Below, in pieces: positions 41,324 through 50,150 of a DNA stretch of 64,000 nt. The DNA is taken from positions 1 through 64,000 of the forward strand of contig JAZREP010000008.1 of assembly GCA_045660865.1 (NCBI GenBank), written 5' to 3'. Made by a program: the position numbers and the translations under genes. This DNA comes from CAZRRV01 sp045660865. Lineage in GTDB: Bacteria > Bacillota > Clostridia > Oscillospirales > Acutalibacteraceae. Within the stretch, counting starts at the first letter, position 1. Every line of letters starts with the position of its first letter. The notes under the pieces are model-generated. The model ran no database searches. It saw nothing but the letters and a program-made list of their open reading frames with translations, and was not told the DNA's origin.

Positions 41324-42460
41324 TCATCCTCTCAAATGAATTGCGCCACGGTTTTTACCCATATAAGCGCTCATTACTATACCGATACCGCAATACAAAC
41401 ATACTAAACTTGTTCCGCCTGCGCTGAAAAAGGGAAGAGTAATACCAACAACCGGCAAAAGGGAAATGTTCATACCGATATTGATTACACTCTGCGCCAA
41501 AATCATTGCGGCGATACCTACACACATAAACTGTTCGCTTTTCTCATCACAAGAACTGCCGATTTTTAAAATGCGGTAGCATATTGCAAACAGTAAAATC
41601 ATAACAACGATACAGCCCAACATACCAAACTCTTCGCCTATGCTGGCAAATATAAAGTCATTTTCGCCCTCAGGAATGCTGCCGCTTTGTACCATAGGAC
41701 CTTTCATAAATCCGGTACCAAATAATTTACCGTTAGCCATAGCAATGCGGGCTTTCCACTGTTGCCAACCGCCGCCAAGCAGGTCGGATTCAATATCAAA
41801 TATGAGTTTCAAACGCATTTGCTGGTCCTCATTCATTACAAAGAAGTAAATAAAAGGACTGCAAACACCTAATGCGGTTGCCGCAGCTATTACATAACGC
41901 AGCCAAATACCGGCGGCCCATAGCATAGCCGCAAAAATTATGGCAAATACTAAGGCTGTTCCGTCGTCACCTTGAATATGTATCAACATAACCATTGAGC
42001 CGGCGTGAATACAAAGCAATAGTAAATGGCCTATTTTATTAAGCTTCTTTTGAACACGGCTTAAATGGTATGCAAAAGAAATAACAAAGGCAATTTTCAA
42101 AATTTCTGACGGCTGTAAAGTCATACCGCCGAAAAGCTTTAACCAGGCTTTATCATCAGTTCCCGGCGGCGCATAGCCGATGAAAAAGGTTAGTATTACT
42201 AAGATAAGTCCGCCGCCTAAAAAGATGTACCAAAACCGCTCTATATTTTTATAACTGAATGTGGAAATGAAAATTACGGCGGCAAGTCCGATAAATAGAC
42301 CCGCAAGCTGTACAAAAAACTGCCTTGCCGAATTGTTCGCGTGATATGTGGTGGATAAAACCGCAAGACAACCGTAAAGGGAAGCAAAGGTGCACAAAAG
42401 AAGCAGAGTTTTGTCACATTCACGGATATAGTCGGCTATTTTCCCAAGAAATCGTTGCAT
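41324..42460 (-). CDS. rodA: Peptidoglycan glycosyltransferase RodA/FtsW (SEDS family)
   Basis: 378 residues, about ten transmembrane segments. SEDS polymerase of cell wall synthesis. Family marks are LQPSEILKIAFV, the ALVFAIIFAAMLW segment, and the C-terminal LPVVGITLPFFSAGGTSL. RodA is favoured over FtsW by length; no penicillin-binding partner lies next to it. ATG at 42460 follows AAAGGGGAT; the in-frame start six codons earlier has no ribosome site. Confidence 0.9.
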   Translation of the reverse strand: MQRFLGKIADYIRECDKTLLLLCTFASLYGCLAVLSTTYHANNSARQFFVQLAGLFIGLAAVIFISTFSYKNIERFWYIFLGGGLILVILTFFIGYAPPGTDDKAWLKLFGGMTLQPSEILKIAFVISFAYHLSRVQKKLNKIGHLLLLCIHAGSMVMLIHIQGDDGTALVFAIIFAAMLWAAGIWLRYVIAAATALGVCSPFIYFFVMNEDQQMRLKLIFDIESDLLGGGWQQWKARIAMANGKLFGTGFMKGPMVQSGSIPEGENDFIFASIGEEFGMLGCIVVMILLFAICYRILKIGSSCDEKSEQFMCVGIAAMILAQSVINIGMNISLLPVVGITLPFFSAGGTSLVCLYCGIGIVMSAYMGKNRGAIHLRG

Positions 42461-42486
42461 TGTTTCATCCCCTTTCATTGCAATTT

Positions 42487-42515
42487 ATTATATAATATTT
42501 ATAAATATATATCAA
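42487..42515 (-). promoter_or_regulatory. Promoter of rodA-nfnA-nfnB
   Basis: On the minus strand TTGATA (42510-42515), 17 nt spacer, TATAAT (42487-42492). Confidence 0.75.
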
Positions 42516-42528
42516 GGGTCTTTTTAAT

Positions 42529-42558
42529 TTTACATAAATGTGGTATAATGCTTATAAT
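42529..42558 (+). promoter_or_regulatory. Promoter of tsaE-tsaB-rpiB
   Basis: TTTACA (42529-42534), 18 nt spacer, TATAAT (42553-42558); a second TATAAT lies at 42544. Confidence 0.6.
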
Positions 42559-42581
42559 GTAACAGAAAGCGAGCATATTTG

Positions 42582-43007
42582 ATGACAGAACAATTTGTGT
42601 CAAACTCCGCACAACAAACCGAAACTATTGCAAAAACCTTTGCTGAAAGATTAAAAGCAGGGGATGTAGTGGCCTTTTTCGGGCCTATGGGTATGGGTAA
42701 AACTTGCTTTACTCGTGGTCTTTGCAGTGGTCTTGGCTTTACTGGTGATGTAAACAGTCCCACCTTTGCGCTGGTAAATGAATACATAGGCGGTAGGCTA
42801 CCGGTCTACCATTTTGATATGTACAGAATTTCAAACTGGGAGGACCTTTACTCCAGCGGTTATTTCGATTATTTGGAGCAAGGTGGCGTTACAGTAGTTG
42901 AATGGAGTGAAAATATTGAAAATGCATTGCCAAATCACTTCATATCGGTTACAATAGATAAAAAGGGTGAAGAAACCCGATTGATAACTGTGGATTGGGG
43001 TGAATAG
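42582..43007 (+). CDS. tsaE: tRNA t6A biosynthesis ATPase TsaE
   Basis: 141 residues. ATPase of the threonylcarbamoyl-adenosine machinery for tRNAs reading ANN codons. Walker A GPMGMGKT, and HFDMYR and EWSE motifs. The ribosome site is weak. TTG one codon upstream is an alternative start. tsaB begins 3 nt after its stop. Confidence 0.94.
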   Translation: MTEQFVSNSAQQTETIAKTFAERLKAGDVVAFFGPMGMGKTCFTRGLCSGLGFTGDVNSPTFALVNEYIGGRLPVYHFDMYRISNWEDLYSSGYFDYLEQGGVTVVEWSENIENALPNHFISVTIDKKGEETRLITVDWGE

Positions 43008-43009
43008 GC

Positions 43010-43723
43010 TTGAAAATTCTGGCAATTGATTGCTCTGCAGGTCCTGCCTCCTGTGCGCTTACAGAGGGGGACAAGCTGTTAGGCCAATTTTTTATAGACG
43101 TTAAGCTTACCCATTCACAAACTCTTATGCCAATGGTAGAATCGCTCTTAAAATCGGTTATGATACCAATAGCAGAGGTTGACGTATTTGCTATTTCAAA
43201 CGGTCCCGGCTCTTTTACCGGTATTCGTATCGGCGTTGGCGCCGTAAAGGGAATGGCAGAGCCAATGCAGAAAAAATGTATAGGCGTTTCAACCTTGGAA
43301 GCAATTGCCCGTATACACAGAGGGAATAAAATCTTGTGCGCCGTTATGGATGCTCGTTGTAATCAGGTTTATAACGCATTGTTTGATTTGAATGGTTTTA
43401 CTCGTCTTTGTGATGATAGAGCAATATCAATAGATGATTTGGCGGCAGAACTAAAAAGACTGCACAACGAATATCCAAATAAGGAAATCGTTTTGGCAGG
43501 TGACGGCGCCGAGCTGGTATTTAATACTTTGAATTATGAATTTTTAAAGCTTGCTTCAAAACCTAACCATTGCCAAACTGCTTATGGTGTAGCTTTAGCG
43601 GCATTTGAAGTTTTGAAAAACGGTGGCGGTGTAGATGCTGCAGAATTGATGCCAACCTATCTGCGTTTGCCACAGGCTGAACGTGAGCTTAAAAAAAGGA
43701 GAGAGAACGAATGCAATTTGTAG
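43010..43723 (+). CDS. tsaB: tRNA t6A biosynthesis protein TsaB
   Basis: 237 residues, ASKHA fold scaffold for TsaD and TsaE. MKILAIDCSAGPAS, THSQTLMPMVESLL and GPGSFTGIRIGV are diagnostic. TTG start. The last 13 bases overlap rpiB. TsaC and TsaD are elsewhere. Confidence 0.94.
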   Translation: MKILAIDCSAGPASCALTEGDKLLGQFFIDVKLTHSQTLMPMVESLLKSVMIPIAEVDVFAISNGPGSFTGIRIGVGAVKGMAEPMQKKCIGVSTLEAIARIHRGNKILCAVMDARCNQVYNALFDLNGFTRLCDDRAISIDDLAAELKRLHNEYPNKEIVLAGDGAELVFNTLNYEFLKLASKPNHCQTAYGVALAAFEVLKNGGGVDAAELMPTYLRLPQAERELKKRRENECNL

Positions 43724-44169
43724 AAAAAGGTGATGTAATAACTCTGGGTTGCGACCACGGTGGATTTGAACTCTGTAATGCAATAGAGGAACATGTCAAA
43801 GCTAAGGGTATAAACGTAATTCGTCTTGGCTGTACCGATGGAAAATCTGTTGATTATCCTCAGATTGCGGTTGACGTTTGCAAACAGGTAACAAACGGCA
43901 ATTCAAAATGCGGCATTTTGGTTTGCGGCACAGGTATAGGCATGTCCTTGGCGGCTAATAAGGTCAAGGGAATCCGTGCCGCACTCTGCGGTGACACTTT
44001 TTCTGCTAAATTCACCCGTTTGCATAATGATGCAAACGTCCTTTGCTTAGGCGCTCGTGTATTGGGTCAAGGCTTAGCGCTTGAAATAGTTGACCTGTTT
44101 TTAAGCACCGAGTTTGAAGGCGGTAGACATAAGCGCCGAGTAGACGCTGTAATGGATATAGAAAAATAA
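43711..44169 (+). CDS. rpiB: Ribose-5-phosphate isomerase B
   Basis: 152 residues. Interconverts ribose 5-phosphate and ribulose 5-phosphate. GCDHGGFELCNAI, CGTGIGMSLAANKVKGIRA and HNDANVLCLGARV are typical of RpiB. Starts inside tsaB after GGAGAG, so translation is coupled. Confidence 0.94.
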   Translation: MQFVEKGDVITLGCDHGGFELCNAIEEHVKAKGINVIRLGCTDGKSVDYPQIAVDVCKQVTNGNSKCGILVCGTGIGMSLAANKVKGIRAALCGDTFSAKFTRLHNDANVLCLGARVLGQGLALEIVDLFLSTEFEGGRHKRRVDAVMDIEK

Positions 44170-44188
44170 AATAAAAGGGGATATATAA

Positions 44189-44821
44189 ATGAAAAACAAT
44201 GTTTTAGTAATGGACCATCCGCTAATTCAACATAAGCTGTCTATTTTAAGGGACAAAAGCACAGGAACAAAGCAGTTCCGTGAGCTTGTAAGTGAGATTG
44301 CAATGCTTATGTGCTATGAGGCAACACGTGATTTGCCCTTAGAGGATAAGGAAATTGAAACTCCGTTAGAGGTTGCTACTACAAAGGTTATAGCAGGCCG
44401 TAAATTGGCGTTTGTTCCGATTTTGCGTGCTGGACTCGGTATGGTAGACGGCGTTTTGGAATTGGTACCTACTGCTAAGGTTGGTCATATCGGTATGTAC
44501 CGTGACCCCGAAACTCACGAGCCGGTAGATTACTACTGCAAATTGCCCTCAGATATTCCCGAGCGTGACGTAATAGTGCTTGACCCCATGCTCGCAACAG
44601 GCGGCAGCGCAATAGATGCTGTTGAGAAAATCAAAAAATTCAATCCCCGTTCAGTTAAATTTATGTGCATCATTGCCGCTCCCGAAGGATTAGATGCATT
44701 CACCAATGCTCATCCCGATGTGCAGGTGTACTGCGCAGGCAAAGACCGTCAGCTTAATGACCATTGCTACATTCTGCCCGGTCTCGGAGATGCAGGCGAC
44801 CGCATTTTCGGTACAAAATAA
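44189..44821 (+). CDS. upp: Uracil phosphoribosyltransferase
   Basis: 210 residues. Salvages uracil with PRPP to UMP. PRPP motif VLDPMLATGGSA, and the PGLGDAGDRIFGTK ending is a family hallmark. AAAGGGG upstream. Followed by a terminator. Confidence 0.97.
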   Translation: MKNNVLVMDHPLIQHKLSILRDKSTGTKQFRELVSEIAMLMCYEATRDLPLEDKEIETPLEVATTKVIAGRKLAFVPILRAGLGMVDGVLELVPTAKVGHIGMYRDPETHEPVDYYCKLPSDIPERDVIVLDPMLATGGSAIDAVEKIKKFNPRSVKFMCIIAAPEGLDAFTNAHPDVQVYCAGKDRQLNDHCYILPGLGDAGDRIFGTK

Positions 44822-44822
44822 T

Positions 44823-44857
44823 AAAAAAAAGAAGCGGATTCCGCTTCTTTTTTTTTT
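44823..44857. terminator. Bidirectional terminator between upp and lepA
   Basis: GAAGCGG-ATT-CCGCTTC, with A8 on the left and T10 on the right, so it can end both convergent transcripts. Confidence 0.93.
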
Positions 44858-44859
44858 AT

Positions 44860-46665
44860 TTATTCGTCTAATTTCAGTACAGCCATAAACGCTTCCTGCG
44901 GTACTTCTACCGAGCCTAAAGAACGCATACGCTTCTTACCTTCTTTTTGTTTTTCAAGCAGCTTTTTCTTTCGGGTTATGTCACCGCCGTAGCATTTGGC
45001 AAGAACGTCTTTACGCATCGCCTTAACTGTTTCTCTGGCTATGATTTTACCGCCGACAGCAACCTGAATGGGTATTTCAAACAACTGGCGGGGGATATAG
45101 TCCTTTAACTTTTCAGCAATACGGCGTGCTCTCGCATAAGCGTTATCTGCGTGAACTATAAAGGACAGCGCATCTACAACATCGCCTGCAAGCAGTACGT
45201 CGAGTTTTACAAGCTTAGAAACCTCATAGCCTCTTAACTCATAATCATAGCTTGCATAACCCTTTGTGCGTGATTTAAGCGCATCAAAAAAATCATAAAC
45301 TATCTCACCAAGGGGGAGGATGTAGTGGATGTCAACACGGTCTCCCATATATTGCATATCCTTATATTCTCCACGGCGCTCCTGGCAAAGCCCCATAATG
45401 GCACCAACATATTCGCTGGGTGAATAAATGTGTACATCTGCAACAGGCTCCAATGCCTCCGAAATTGTGGCGGGGTCGGGATAATTGGTGGGGTTATCAA
45501 CCATAACGGTAGAGCCGTCGGTCAAATGGAATTCATAAATAACACTCGGTGCGGTGGTGATTAGGTCAAGGTTGTATTCTCGCTCTAATCTCTCTTGGAT
45601 TATTTCCATATGCAAAAGACCCAGGAAACCGCAACGGAAACCGAAGCCCAAAGCACCCGAGGTCTCGGGCTCAAAGAGTAATGAGGCATCGTTTAATTCT
45701 AATTTTTCTAAAGCCTCACGCAAATCGGTGTATCTTGCACCATCTGCGGGGTAAATGCCGCAAAAAACAACAGGATTAACCTTGCGGTAGCCTGCAAGCG
45801 GCTCAGACGCAGGGGCGTCGTTCAAGGTGATGGTATCACCTACACGAGCATCCGAAACGTTTTTAATAGCAGCGGCAATATAACCTACCTCACCGGCGCA
45901 AAGGCAGTCGCAAGGCACCATGGTAGTGGCACTTTTTCTGCCGACCTCTACTATATCAAAGACAGCACCGGTGGACATCATACGAATTGTCTGTCCTGCT
46001 TTAACGCAACCGCTTACAACTCTGAAATAAACAATTACGCCCTTGTATTGGTCGTAATACGAGTCAAAAATCAGCGCCTTTAAAGGCTCGTCATCATTAC
46101 CGGTAGGTGCCGGAATATAGTGCACGATTTTTTCAAGCACCTCATCAATGTTTATATCATTTTTAGCCGAAATCAAAGGAGCGTAAGAAGCGTCGATACC
46201 AATAATATCCTCAATTTCTTGTCTGATTCGCTCAGGCTCGGCTCCGGGTAGGTCAATCTTATTGATTACAGGTAAAATTTCCAAATCGTGGTCAACTGCT
46301 AAATAGGTGTTTGCTAAGGTCTGGGCTTCAATGCCCTGAGAAGCATCTACAATAAGCACCGCACCCTCACAAGCGGCAAGAGAACGGGAAACCTCGTAAT
46401 TAAAGTCCACGTGGCCGGGAGTGTCAATTAGGTTTAATTCATACTCTTCGCCATCACTTGCAGTGTAGTACAGGGTTACTGCGTGTGCTTTGATTGTTAT
46501 TCCACGCTCACGCTCCAAATCCATACTGTCAAGCAATTGTTCTTCCATTTCTCTAAGCGGCACCGTTTCGGTGTGTTCGAGCAAACGGTCAGCAAGGGTG
46601 GATTTGCCGTGGTCAATATGTGCGATTATGCAAAAGTTGCGTATATTTTCTTTCTTAATAGCCAC
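44860..46665 (-). CDS. lepA: Elongation factor 4
   Basis: 601 residues. Ribosomal GTPase related to EF-G, thought to aid 30S biogenesis or back-translocation. G motifs AHIDHGKSTL, DTPGHVDF and NKIDLPGA; C-terminal KKKLLEKQKEGKKRM. I chose GTG at 46665 (AIKKENIRNFCII follows) because AGGAG lies 7 nt upstream; the reading frame stays open for 62 codons more, across its own promoter, and that extension is rejected. Confidence 0.96.
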   Translation of the reverse strand: MAIKKENIRNFCIIAHIDHGKSTLADRLLEHTETVPLREMEEQLLDSMDLERERGITIKAHAVTLYYTASDGEEYELNLIDTPGHVDFNYEVSRSLAACEGAVLIVDASQGIEAQTLANTYLAVDHDLEILPVINKIDLPGAEPERIRQEIEDIIGIDASYAPLISAKNDINIDEVLEKIVHYIPAPTGNDDEPLKALIFDSYYDQYKGVIVYFRVVSGCVKAGQTIRMMSTGAVFDIVEVGRKSATTMVPCDCLCAGEVGYIAAAIKNVSDARVGDTITLNDAPASEPLAGYRKVNPVVFCGIYPADGARYTDLREALEKLELNDASLLFEPETSGALGFGFRCGFLGLLHMEIIQERLEREYNLDLITTAPSVIYEFHLTDGSTVMVDNPTNYPDPATISEALEPVADVHIYSPSEYVGAIMGLCQERRGEYKDMQYMGDRVDIHYILPLGEIVYDFFDALKSRTKGYASYDYELRGYEVSKLVKLDVLLAGDVVDALSFIVHADNAYARARRIAEKLKDYIPRQLFEIPIQVAVGGKIIARETVKAMRKDVLAKCYGGDITRKKKLLEKQKEGKKRMRSLGSVEVPQEAFMAVLKLDE

Positions 46666-46692
46666 TTGAACTCTCCTAAATTTAATATATAC

Positions 46693-46721
46693 ATTATACC
46701 TTTTGCATAAATTTATGTCAA
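46693..46721 (-). promoter_or_regulatory. Consensus promoter of lepA
   Basis: Minus strand TTGACA (46716-46721), 17 nt, TATAAT (46693-46698): a perfect sigma-A match. Confidence 0.88.
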
Positions 46722-46755
46722 TACAGATTATTTGGGTTTGCTTATTATGAAAGGC

Positions 46756-46784
46756 TTGATTTTTGGGAGAATATGGAGTACAAT
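46756..46784 (+). promoter_or_regulatory. Promoter of fba
   Basis: TTGATT (46756-46761), 17 nt spacer, TACAAT (46779-46784), back to back with the lepA promoter. Confidence 0.8.
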
Positions 46785-46813
46785 TTAAATATACTTTTTT
46801 TGGAGGAATAAAA

Positions 46814-47677
46814 ATGTTAGTATCTGCAAAAGAAATGTTGAATAAAGCCAAGGCTGGTAAGTATGCTGTAGGTCAGTTCAACATTAACAACCTTGAATGG
46901 ACAAAGGCAATTTTACTCACCGCAGAGGAGTTAAAATCTCCCGTTATCCTCGGCGTATCTGAAGGCGCAGGAAAATATATGTGCGGTTACAAAACAATTG
47001 TCGGTATGGTTAATGGTATGCTGGAGGAATTGAATATCACAGTTCCCGTTGCTTTGCATCTTGACCACGGTAGCTATGAGGGTGCTATGGCTTGTATCGA
47101 AGCTGGCTTCTCATCAGTTATGTTTGACGGCTCACATTATCCGATTGAGGAAAATATTGAGAAAACAAAAGAGCTTGTTGCTTTAACAAATAAATTAGGT
47201 CTTTCTTTGGAAGCTGAGGTAGGCGCTATCGGCGGCGAGGAAGACGGCGTTGTAGGTAGCGGCGAAGTTGCTGACCCGGCTGAATGCAAAATGATTGCTG
47301 ATTTGGGCGTTACAATGCTCGCAGCAGGTATCGGTAATATTCACGGTAAATATCCTGAAAACTGGGCAGGACTCAGCTTTGACACCTTGGCAGCAATCAA
47401 TGAACTTACAGTTGATATGCCTTTGGTATTGCACGGCGGCACAGGTATTCCTGAGGATATGATTAAAAAGGCTATTTCTCTTGGCGTTTCTAAAATCAAT
47501 GTTAATACAGAGTGCCAGCTTTCCTTTGCTGCAGCTACTCGTAAGTATATTGAAGAAGGTAAAGACCTGCAGGGTAAAGGCTTTGACCCCAGAAAGATTT
47601 TGGCTCCCGGCGTAGAGGCTATTAAGGCTACAGTTAAAGAAAAAATGGAACTTTTCGGTTCTGTAGGCAAGGCGTAA
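46814..47677 (+). CDS. fba: Class II fructose-bisphosphate aldolase
   Basis: 287 residues. Zinc enzyme of glycolysis splitting fructose 1,6-bisphosphate to DHAP and glyceraldehyde 3-phosphate. HLDHGSYEGAMACIEAGFSS, EAEVGAIGGEEDG and HGGTGIPEDMI are diagnostic. Start chosen at 46814, 7 nt after GGAGGA; an in-frame start 17 codons upstream lies inside the promoter. Tagatose or ketose bisphosphate aldolases are close relatives. Confidence 0.94.
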   Translation: MLVSAKEMLNKAKAGKYAVGQFNINNLEWTKAILLTAEELKSPVILGVSEGAGKYMCGYKTIVGMVNGMLEELNITVPVALHLDHGSYEGAMACIEAGFSSVMFDGSHYPIEENIEKTKELVALTNKLGLSLEAEVGAIGGEEDGVVGSGEVADPAECKMIADLGVTMLAAGIGNIHGKYPENWAGLSFDTLAAINELTVDMPLVLHGGTGIPEDMIKKAISLGVSKINVNTECQLSFAAATRKYIEEGKDLQGKGFDPRKILAPGVEAIKATVKEKMELFGSVGKA

Positions 47678-47683
47678 GACAAT

Positions 47684-47713
47684 AAAAAAGCTCCCAAATG
47701 GGAGCTTTTTTTA
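47684..47713. terminator. Bidirectional terminator between fba and fucU
   Basis: AAAAAAGCTCCCA / TGGGAGCTTTTTT with a 2 nt loop. Confidence 0.92.
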
Positions 47714-47717
47714 TTGA

Positions 47718-48149
47718 TTAGATAACGCCTTTTTGCAGCATTATGTTTGCGTATATTGCTTTTTCACTGGTGGCAACGATAGCGTAAGCCGTTTTTGCTT
47801 CATCATAGAATTTAAAACGGTCAATGCAACCTACTGTTGCACCGCCTCTTTCATCGTACTTGGCAATAATTTCTTTGTAGGTGTCCCAAATAGGTGTCTT
47901 AACATTGTCACCTTTCATAACCTCCATAAGGCTTACGGGTTTTTCAACATAAGTGTCCAAAGGGCAAACCTGCAAAATGGCATCTAAAAGTTCAGGCACG
48001 CCGTGACCGTCACAACGGATAACAGTCGTATCCTTACCTATACCGGCAGGGAAGTTGCCGTCTGCAATAACTATACGGTCACCGTGACCCATTTCGCAGA
48101 GGACTTTAAGCAGTTCAGGAGATAAAATAGGCGGGATGTTTTTAAGCAT
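47718..48149 (-). CDS. fucU: L-fucose mutarotase (RbsD/FucU family)
   Basis: 143 residues. Interconverts fucose anomers. MLKNIPPILSPELLKVL, EMGHGDRIVIADGNFP and the VRCDGHG-like stretch are typical of FucU rather than RbsD. Start at 48149 has AGGTG 6-7 nt upstream. It follows fucI after a gap holding a hairpin. Confidence 0.9.
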   Translation of the reverse strand: MLKNIPPILSPELLKVLCEMGHGDRIVIADGNFPAGIGKDTTVIRCDGHGVPELLDAILQVCPLDTYVEKPVSLMEVMKGDNVKTPIWDTYKEIIAKYDERGGATVGCIDRFKFYDEAKTAYAIVATSEKAIYANIMLQKGVI

Positions 48150-48181
48150 AAAAATCACCTTTCCTTTTAAGTTTTAAAATA

Positions 48182-48208
48182 GGTTGTTCCCCGTTTTGGG
48201 GAACAACC
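48182..48208. other. Intercistronic hairpin between fucI and fucU
   Basis: A perfect 11 bp stem GGTTGTTCCCC / GGGGAACAACC with a 5 nt loop. Minus-strand sequence after it (TATTTTAAAA) is only a weak U tract, so partial termination or mRNA stabilisation is likelier than full stop. Confidence 0.6.
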
Positions 48209-48226
48209 CTTTTAAATTTTATTTGC

Positions 48227-50029
48227 TTATTTATAAAGCGGGCCGTAATTTTGGCAAGCGCGATAATCTTGACACTCTTTATCCATACCGAATGCATTCC
48301 AAGCCGCAGGACGGAAGATATCATCTTCAGGTACGTTGTGCATGCAAACAGGGATACGAAGCATAGAGCACATTGTGATTAAATCAGCGCCAATGTGACC
48401 GTAGCTGATTGCGCCGTGGTTAGCGCCCCAGTTGTTCATTACGTCATAAGCGGTTTTGAAGGGGCTGCCTTCTTTGCCGTCGCAACGAGGAGCAAACCAA
48501 GTGCAAGGCCAGGTGTAGTCAGTGCGCTTCCAGAGAGTGTCAGTAACCTCATCAGGAAGGTCAACTGTCCAACCTTCAGCAATCTGCAATACAGGGCCAA
48601 GACCCTTAACGAGATTCAAACGAATCATAGTTGCAGGCATTTCAGCCTTAGTAACAAAGCGAGAAGAATATCCGCCGCCACGGAAATAACCAAGGTCAGC
48701 ATAGTTCCAAGTGGTAGCATCCATAATAGCTTTCTGGTCAGCCTCAGTAATATCGTACCAAGGTTTGATAACGCCGTTGCCTTTTTCATCCTTAGCCTCA
48801 CCGCAAGCATCAAGACAGCAAGCGCCGGAGTTAATCAGGTGAATGAAGCCGCCGTTTTCTTTAGCAACGCCTTTAATCTTATAACCGGTAGCACGTTTAA
48901 CAGCGTCAGCACTCCAATAAGTACGAACGTCAGCAAACATCTGAGCACGGTTAGTAAGCAATTTCATAAATAACATACCAAGTCCGTTAAGAACATCGTT
49001 CTCGGTAGCAAGGATATAGGGCTCGCGAGCACCGTTCCAGTCAAAAGAGGTGTTAAGCATAGCCTCGGGGAAGTCGCAGTTGGGATAGAAGTCTGTCCAC
49101 TGGCGCTGGCCTTGGAAACCTGCGGCAATAGCGTTGTGACCAACCATTTCCTCCTCGCAGCCTTCGGGCAGATTGGGATTACCGTTCATTAAATCTTTAA
49201 TGATAACCATCATCTTAACGATGAACTCCCACTCAGCATCCTTTTGCTCACGGGTTTTTTGTAAGTTTTCGGGGTTCTTGTCAAAGCCTTCTTTGCAGTA
49301 TTCTTTAGCCCAAGCCAAAGCTTTTTTAAATTCAGCCTCGTCATAAACACCCTCGGTCATTCGACGGATAACCTCAACCTCGTCAACCGATTCAACACGC
49401 ATACCCAAATAAGACTCGATGAAATCGGGGTCAATAATTGAACCGCCGATACCCATACAAATAGAGCCGATTTGCAAATAGCTCTTACCACGCATAGTTG
49501 CAACAGCAACAGCAGCACGAGCAAAGCGAAGCAACTTTTCTTTAACATCCTCAGGGATATTTTCTACCTCGTCAAGATTTTGAACATCATGTCCGTAGAT
49601 ACCGAAAGCGGGAAGACCCTTTTGTGCGTGTGTAGCTAAAACAGAAGCCAAATATACAGCGCCGGGACGCTCAGTTCCGTTAAAGCCCCAAACACCCTTA
49701 ATGGTCATGGGGTCCATATCCATAGTTTCAGCACCGTAGCACCAGCAAGGGGTAACGGTCAATGTGATGTCAACACCGGCCTTCTTAAATTTGTCAGCAC
49801 AGGCGGCAGCCTCGCCAACACGACCGATTGTGGTATCGGCGATAACAACCTTTACAGGCTCACCGTTTGAATATTTAATGTTCTCCTCAAACAGCTTTTT
49901 GGCAGCATTTGCCATAGCCATGGTTTGCTCCTCTAATGACTCACGCACCTTCAATACACCACGGCGGCCGTCAATAGTGGGGCGGATTCCGATTACCGGA
50001 TAATCGCCAATCAATCTTGAGTTGCTCAT
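48227..50029 (-). CDS. fucI: L-fucose isomerase
   Basis: 600 residues, usual length. Isomerises L-fucose to L-fuculose with Mn2+. The N-terminal IGIRPTIDGRRGVL and the CWCYGAETMDM, FNGTERPGAV and NNWGANHGAISYGHIGADL stretches identify FucI; it can also act on D-arabinose. AAGGAG precedes the start. It feeds the fuculose-phosphate aldolase pathway encoded at 28064. Confidence 0.96.
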   Translation of the reverse strand: MSNSRLIGDYPVIGIRPTIDGRRGVLKVRESLEEQTMAMANAAKKLFEENIKYSNGEPVKVVIADTTIGRVGEAAACADKFKKAGVDITLTVTPCWCYGAETMDMDPMTIKGVWGFNGTERPGAVYLASVLATHAQKGLPAFGIYGHDVQNLDEVENIPEDVKEKLLRFARAAVAVATMRGKSYLQIGSICMGIGGSIIDPDFIESYLGMRVESVDEVEVIRRMTEGVYDEAEFKKALAWAKEYCKEGFDKNPENLQKTREQKDAEWEFIVKMMVIIKDLMNGNPNLPEGCEEEMVGHNAIAAGFQGQRQWTDFYPNCDFPEAMLNTSFDWNGAREPYILATENDVLNGLGMLFMKLLTNRAQMFADVRTYWSADAVKRATGYKIKGVAKENGGFIHLINSGACCLDACGEAKDEKGNGVIKPWYDITEADQKAIMDATTWNYADLGYFRGGGYSSRFVTKAEMPATMIRLNLVKGLGPVLQIAEGWTVDLPDEVTDTLWKRTDYTWPCTWFAPRCDGKEGSPFKTAYDVMNNWGANHGAISYGHIGADLITMCSMLRIPVCMHNVPEDDIFRPAAWNAFGMDKECQDYRACQNYGPLYK

Positions 50030-50058
50030 AATATGTACTCCTTTTTATAATGATTTTT

Positions 50059-50115
50059 ATTATAGTATAATTTTATCATTGAATTTTATGCCATACTTGG
50101 TGTATAATGATAAAA
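50059..50115. promoter_or_regulatory. Divergent fucI / araC-type control region
   Basis: Perfect 10 bp inverted repeat TTTTATCATT (50071-50080) and AATGATAAAA (50106-50115). On the plus strand TTGAAT (50079-50084), 18 nt, TATAAT (50103-50108) serves the regulator. On the minus strand TATAAT (50059-50064) serves fucI but has no recognisable -35, as expected for an activator-dependent promoter. Binding by the AraC protein is inferred. Confidence 0.55.
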
Positions 50116-50150
50116 AAGTATAACAATATTCACTTTTGAGGGAATAAATT

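Noticed and set aside
46763..46813. 17-codon N-terminal extension of fba
   Set aside because: It lies within and just after the promoter, and the ATG at 46814 has a strong ribosome site.
46666..46851. 62-codon N-terminal extension of lepA
   Set aside because: It crosses the consensus lepA promoter; the GTG at 46665 has an AGGAG site and matches the family N-terminus.
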